DNA of 64,000 bases, taken from assembly GCA_037349315.1 (NCBI GenBank), contig JBAIAC010000059.1:23964501-24028500 (forward strand). The letters run 5' to 3'. The notes under the pieces are model-generated. The model was given only the letters and a program-made list of their open reading frames with translations, was not told the DNA's origin and did not search any database. Positions 59,007 to 64,000 of this stretch are shown one piece after another (the first letter of the stretch is position 1; every line of letters begins with the position of its first letter). Origin of the DNA: Chelydra serpentina. Its lineage: Eukaryota; Chordata; Testudines; Chelydridae. A program made the translations under genes and the position numbers.

Positions 59007-60140
59007 GCCTAAATCACCAAGACCTGATTTACTGACTCCCAAACTGTTCTAGCCCACCTAGTCCCCATATGTTACATTATTGAACACAAACCATGAAAAT
59101 CCCAAGTGTGATCTGTGAAGTAGAGGATGAAAAGAAACTCAGCTCCTTGTAGTCAATATATTTGCAGACAAAAAGCTTGTCAATTTACTACAGGAGCAAA
59201 TAAACCTGTTGCATGTCATGATGTTGGAATCCCATAGGTTCACCATTCTTGACTATCTCCGATTCCTGTTGATAATACCAAGGATACATTAATGTTGGTT
59301 CTCCTAACCCACATGCAAACCATGGTGCCCAAACTATCTACGCTCTGGGCAAGGAAGAAAAATTACAAACCTTACTAAAAAGTAAATAAAAATTGGAAGT
59401 TTAGGTAACTTCTTATAGTCCTGTCTGGTCCCGTTTGGGGGCAGAACTATATGGCTATAGGGGTGAGGTTTGAGGGTGATGGCTTCTTACTGCCTCACAT
59501 TTCTGAGGATTGCTAGCCATGAACTCATCAGAGAAAGAGGGCTCTCCTTGCTTACTGTTGCTCTTCATAATTACTTATAAAACTATTTTTAACTCCTTAA
59601 AAGGGAGCTTTTTGCTTTTTCATAGGCTTTTAAAATATTACTGGAAAAACATGCAACATCTCTATTTCTCACAAAAAAAATCATAAACTGGCTGCAGCTC
59701 TTTCATATATATTTTATCATGAAATATGCGCCCTTATATATATATATATAGAGAGAGAGAGAGTATAAAAACTTGATTGTGCATTAATTTTTCTAAAATA
59801 CATGTACATATTGATTAGCTTTGTTCTGTACAAGAAAATTGTAGGACCTAGACAAACAGCATGTATTTCACAAATTTCAGGTTCCAATTCCTCAGACTTG
59901 TTTCTCAATTTTGCATATTTTAAGGATATTACTAAATCTGAACTTTTTTGATATTTTAATTTACTAAAATCATAGTATTCCCTTTCTTTGTAAATTGGAA
60001 CGTCATACTCATTGGACATAAACTGCATCTCAACGACTTTTATAGGACACAGTTGAAAACTGCTTTAAAAGATTGAAATATTCCATTATGGTGGGAAACT
60101 ATGAAAGCCACTATTTCCAACAGCTTCATTTCCCTACAGT
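59007..60140. other. Intron-like, no recognised element
   Basis: Contains a TA/GA microsatellite at 59735-59764. Nothing else recognised. Confidence 0.5.
59735..59764. repeat. TA then GA microsatellite
   Basis: TATATATATATATA followed by GAGAGAGAGAGAGAG, read directly. Confidence 0.9.
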
Positions 60141-60494
60141 TAGTTATCTTTTTCTTTGAGTGCTTGCTCATGTCGATTCCATTGTAGGTGTGCGCACGGC
60201 AACGTACGCCGTCATCAAACTTTTTTGCCTTAGCGGTATTCGTGGGCTGGCTATGTCGCTGCCTTGAGTACTGCGTTCATGCGCTGGTATATCAGGCACT
60301 GCTGGCCCCCTCAGTTTTTTCTTACCACCAGTGGTGGTCAGTTGGAGTGCCTTGCTCGTCGAGGACTTGCGGTTTTTCCTTATCTTGGACACTGTGCCTT
60401 TAGGCTTGTATATAGTTTCTTTAGTTTTAAGTACCTGTTAAGTACTGTAGTTAGAGTTAGGTCCCAGCGTGGACTTTGCCCCATTGGGGCATGC

Positions 60495-61780
60495 CCGATC
60501 TCCAGGCTTTAAGCTGTGCGATTCCTGTAACAGACCTATGTCTGTTAGCAATCCTCATGGCAGCTGCCTCAAGTGCCGGGGGGAAGCGCATGTTATAGCT
60601 GCCTGATTTGTAAGAACCTTCAGCCTTGCACCCAGAGGGAGAGGGATATCAGGGCTCAGGGCTCTCCTTGTAGAATCCACTCTCCGCCCGGCATCCAAAC
60701 CGGTCCAGCACGAGTTGCTCAGCACCTCATGAGAAGTGTACCCCTGGCACAAGGGCCTACCTGGCACTGTTCATCGTCCCCAGCACTTAAGAGGGCTAAG
60801 AAACATGGCTCCCCAGTGCCGACGAAGAAAGCAGCAGTGAGCAAGGAGCCTGCCCCAAGTTGCCCACACACGCCAGAGCTCCACAGTTGACCATCTCCGG
60901 CTGGGGCCATTAGCCCGAGGAAAGGTGGTCCTCCGACTCCAGCAAGTGGTACAGGACCAACTCTCCTGCCGGCACCAACGCCTTCGTGGACTCCGGCGCC
61001 AAAGGAGCTCAGGCCTGTGCCGACAGCACAACCAGTGCCACAGACCTCGACTAAGGCTCCCCAAGAGGGCAAGCCAATCGATAAAGCGCCCCAGGGAGTG
61101 GTGGAGCACCTCCAATCGCTCGAGACAATGGCATGCTCTGCACTGACGGACACCAGTACCTTCGTCAAAATCATCGCGAATCTACCATCGGTCTCCAGCT
61201 CCACAGTCGCGGTTGCCACCCTCTTGACGCGATTCATTGAAAGAGAGGTGTCAGTCTCCCTATTATCAACATCTGTCACAGTCTTGGAGGTCCTCGTCCC
61301 AACGCCGGTCCCAGTCGCTGATGCCGTGGGAATGATCTCTCTTCTGCCTCCGATCTCCCTGGCACCACACCCGCTCGCTGCACGGCAATATCGGTCACCT
61401 CGGGAAGGGTACCGGTCTCCCGGGTCAGTGGTCTCGAGGCAAACTCAGGCCTTGATAGCTCCTCCGTGGTCTCCGGAGGGGGGCTTCTCCAGAACAGAGG
61501 GACATTTCAGTCCATCGCCTTGACCTCAGCGGCGAGACTGGGCATCTGAGCTAGTGGTGGCACCAGGGCAGTGGCAATCAGGACAGTGGCCATGTTGGAA
61601 CACCTTGGGGGTTCTGGTCATGGCATTGCCCCCATCAGCTCCATCATCTGCAGCAACCACAGAGAAGTGACCACCGGCACCATCAGCTCCAGGCCCAGCA
61701 CCGGAGGCACACCCAGTGACCGAGTCTCAGGAGGCTACACCTACACCTAAGCCATCCTCCCCAGCGGAGGAGGAGGACTA
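60495..61780 (+). pseudogene. DIRS gag-like gene, copy C (frameshifted, C-terminal part deleted)
   Basis: The zinc-knuckle-like start reads C-D-S-C-N-R-P-M, then S-C-L-K-C-R-G-E-A-H, and CLICKNLQP after a frameshift (60515-60620). A Ser/Pro-rich stretch follows. The conserved late gag block seen at 5820 (copy A) and 14161 (copy B) is missing, deleted together with the first part of RT. Confidence 0.6.
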
Positions 61781-61796
61781 AGCCCCCCCCTCCACC

Positions 61797-63090
61797 AGTG
61801 TTTACAGATGCATGTCGCTGGTAGCTGCTTACCTCAGACTTGGGAGTGGTCCATCTGTTCCCGTACCTCGATGACTGACTTATCAAGGGCAGGTCCCCAG
61901 AAAAGGTGCAGCGAAGTCTCGACTTGGTGCACTCCACCTGCTGCGACCTGGGCCTGTTAGTAAACCCAGAAAAGTCCACATTAACACCGGTTCAACGCAT
62001 AGAGTTCATCAGGACCATTCTCAATTCCACATGGGCCAGAGCCTTCCTACCAGAAACGCGGTTTCAGGCCATCGCAGACCTGATTTGCCATTTAAGGCAC
62101 CCGCTCACTGCCGCCGACACCTGTCGACGTCTGGTGGGGCACATGGCCGCGTGCACATACATGGTCAGCCATGATAGTATTCATCTGCAGCCACTGCAGA
62201 CGTTGCTGGCCTCGGTTTATATCCCCAACAGACACTCCCTGGACAAATTGGTCACGGTACCAAACCACATCCTTTTCTCCCTGAGCTGGTGGTTGGACCC
62301 CAGGTCAGTGCTGCAGGGGGTTCCCTTCGCGGCCCCATCACTGATCCTGGTCTCTGACACCTCGGATCTGAGCTGGGGAGCCCACCTGGGCAAGCTCAGT
62401 ATCCAGAGCCACTGGATGCGGGACAACCTGGCCCTCTATATCAGTGTCAGCGAACTCGGAGCGATTCACCTGGCCTGCTAGGCATTCTTACCTCACTTGA
62501 AAGGCAAAGTGGTGCAGGTCCTGACAGACAATACTGGAGCGATGTACTATATCAATAGGCAGGGAGGGGCCAGGTCCTCAGCCCTTTGTTAGGGGGCCCT
62601 CAGACTATAGGACTTCTGTATGCGGCACGCCATTCGTCTGATCGCCACCCATCTGCCTGGCTCCAGGAGCATCCTTGCAGATCGCCTCAGCAGGACCTTC
62701 TCATCTCGCCACGAGTGGTCCCTCCATCCGAAGATGGTCAACGTAATTTTCCAATGGTGGGGAACTCCCCAGGTGGACTTGATCACGTCCAGGCAGAACA
62801 GGAAGTGCCACCAGTTCTGCTCCATCCAGGGTCTGAACAGGGGTTCCCTCTCGGACGCCGTCCTCATTCCATGGACAGGGTGCTCGTGTATGCCTTTCCA
62901 CCAGTGCCATTGATCAACAGGGTTCTGGTGAAGGTCAAGCAGGACAGAGCGAAAGTTATCCTTGTGGCTCCGTCATGGCCCCGTCAGCACTGGTTCGGCA
63001 TGCTCTTGGACCTATCGGCAGCCACCCCCTTCTCGCTGCCTCTTCGACCAGATCTGCTGTTGCAGAACCAGGGCGACCTGCTGCACCCGA
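61797..63090 (+). pseudogene. DIRS reverse transcriptase (second half), RNase H and methyltransferase-like region, copy C
   Basis: Begins at the equivalent of 15440 in copy B. The YLDD catalytic box is intact near 61866, but the next codon, normally Trp, is TGA. The frame 61906-62481 (191 aa) is open and covers NPEKSTLTPVQRIEFI, TCRRLVGHMAA and the RNase H start SDTSDLSWGAHLGKL. After a stop, DNTGAMYYINRQGGARSS (62530), LADRLSR and WGTPQVDL (62758) follow, then the S-W-P-R-Q-H-W-F-G block near 62977. Confidence 0.75.
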
Positions 63091-63179
63091 ACCTGGCGGC
63101 ACTGCATCTGATGGCGTGGCTGAATGCTGATGAAAGGTCATGTTCGGCCAGTGTTCTGCTGCCAAGCAACACGTGCTGA

Positions 63180-64000
63180 AAACGCTCGACCAGGGCGACC
63201 TACCTGGCAAAGTGGAAAAGGTTTGAGTGCTGGGCTGAAGAGAGACATCTTTGGACCGAGCAAGCCTCGCTGCAGGACGTCCTGGATTACTTGTTGTATT
63301 TGAGACTTCAGGAGTTGTCCCTTTTTCTCCATCAAGGTCCACCTGGCGGCCATCTCGGCGCGGCACCCCCCCAGTGCAGGGCGAGTCCCTCTTCTCCCAT
63401 CCTATGATGGTGCATTCCTTGAAAGGGCTGGAACGCCTCGACCTGCAGGTCCGGCAGCCGGTCCCCTCTTGGGACCTGAACATAGTGCTGTCCAGACTCA
63501 TGGGTCCTCCTTTTGAACCCTTAGCTCCCTCATCCTCCCATCGTGGAAGGTCTCCTTTTTGATCACTATAACGTCGACCCGTAGGGTTTTGGAGATCAGG
63601 GCGCTTACTTCGGAGCCGCCCGTACTGTTTTCTTCAAGGACAAGGGGCAGCTGCGACCTCTCCCAGCGTTCCTGCCCAAGGTGGTGTCCCAGTTTCATAC
63701 TAGTCAGAATATATTTTTACCAGTCCGCTTTCCGAAGTCCCATGCATCGGATGAGGAAGGGAGGCGTCTCACCCTGCATGTCAGGTGGGCGCTGGCTTTC
63801 TACGTAGAACGAAGCCATGCCGTATGTCATCGCAGCTGTTCGTTGCGGTGGTGGATAGGATGATAGGTCACCCTGTGTCCTACGCACAGAGATTCTCGTC
63901 CTGGATCAGGGCCTGCATCCGTTACTGCTATGAGCTGGCAAAGATATCCCTGCTGGCAATTGTAATGGCTCACTCAATTTGAGCACAGGCATCATCGGCA
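63180..64000 (+). pseudogene. DIRS tyrosine recombinase, copy C, runs off window
   Basis: The start corresponds to [19 protein letters not shown] in shifting frames (63186-63245). The catalytic first arginine block STRRVLEIRALTSEP is at 63571. The H-x-x-R box near 63970 reads H-S-I-stop, the CGA-to-TGA change expected from methylated CpG decay. The tyrosine end lies outside the window. Frameshifts disable it. Confidence 0.7.

Larger units (their letters stand above)
60141..64000 (+). mobile_element. DIRS-like retrotransposon, copy C, cut by window end
   Basis: The left repeat starts near TTTCTTTGAGTGCTTGCTCA, then ATTCCATTGTAGGTGTGCGC. It has gag (about 60495-61780), an internal deletion joint near 61790, the second half of RT with RNase H (61797-62700), the methyltransferase-like part (62700-63090) and the recombinase from 63180 to the window end. 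It lies in the same direction as PPP6R3. The right repeat lies beyond 64000. Confidence 0.8.

Noticed and set aside
60495..61523. Separate host gene on either strand (several overlapping open frames)
   Set aside because: Order and zinc-knuckle wording match the DIRS gag of copies A and B. The overlapping frames reflect GC-rich composition.

Overview
The window is a stretch of vertebrate nuclear DNA, almost certainly from a cryptodiran turtle. Two copies of a tRNA-headed SINE with a CR1-like tail (the tortoise Cry/pol III SINE type) support this, along with turtle-style CR1 LINE 3' ends, DIRS-like tyrosine-recombinase retrotransposons and many small inverted-repeat DNA transposons. Everything lies in or beside one host gene on the plus strand.

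The host gene is PPP6R3 (SAPS3), a regulatory subunit of protein phosphatase 6. Eighteen internal coding exons can be placed between 7622 and 56626. All have GT-AG borders and a single continuous reading phase, giving about 672 codons. The first ~190 codons lie upstream of the window. The last exon was not found and probably lies beyond 64000. Exons 1-11 carry the C-terminal part of the helical SAPS domain that holds the PP6 catalytic subunit. Exons 12-18 carry the acidic, Ser/Pro-rich, disordered tail.

The rest is intron filled with transposable elements. From left to right: a 3-kb Tigger/pogo-like DNA transposon with a transposase remnant (908-3984); a truncated DIRS element (about 4121-6965); a Cry SINE 14 bp past the exon-1 splice donor (7702-7877); nested MITEs (10087-10787); a near full-length DIRS element followed directly by a second, internally deleted one (11520-18742); a CR1 inside a CR1 with a SINE inside the inner one (22115-25142); a Tigger-type MITE (26871-27547); an old DIRS-like gag fragment (28516-30750); more MITEs, several with strong hairpins (36257-53729); a probable solo LTR (about 47300-47905); MIR and L2 relics (53130-55700); a hAT MITE with an 8-bp target duplication (58646-59006); and a further DIRS element cut by the window end (60141-64000).

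Nothing here looks like a new multi-gene system. The most informative structures are two. First, the DIRS right ends preserve a textbook internal complementary region joined to terminal inverted repeats, in two adjacent copies. Second, a GC-rich core module appears to be shared between MITEs with hAT-type ends and a MITE with Tigger/mariner-type ends.
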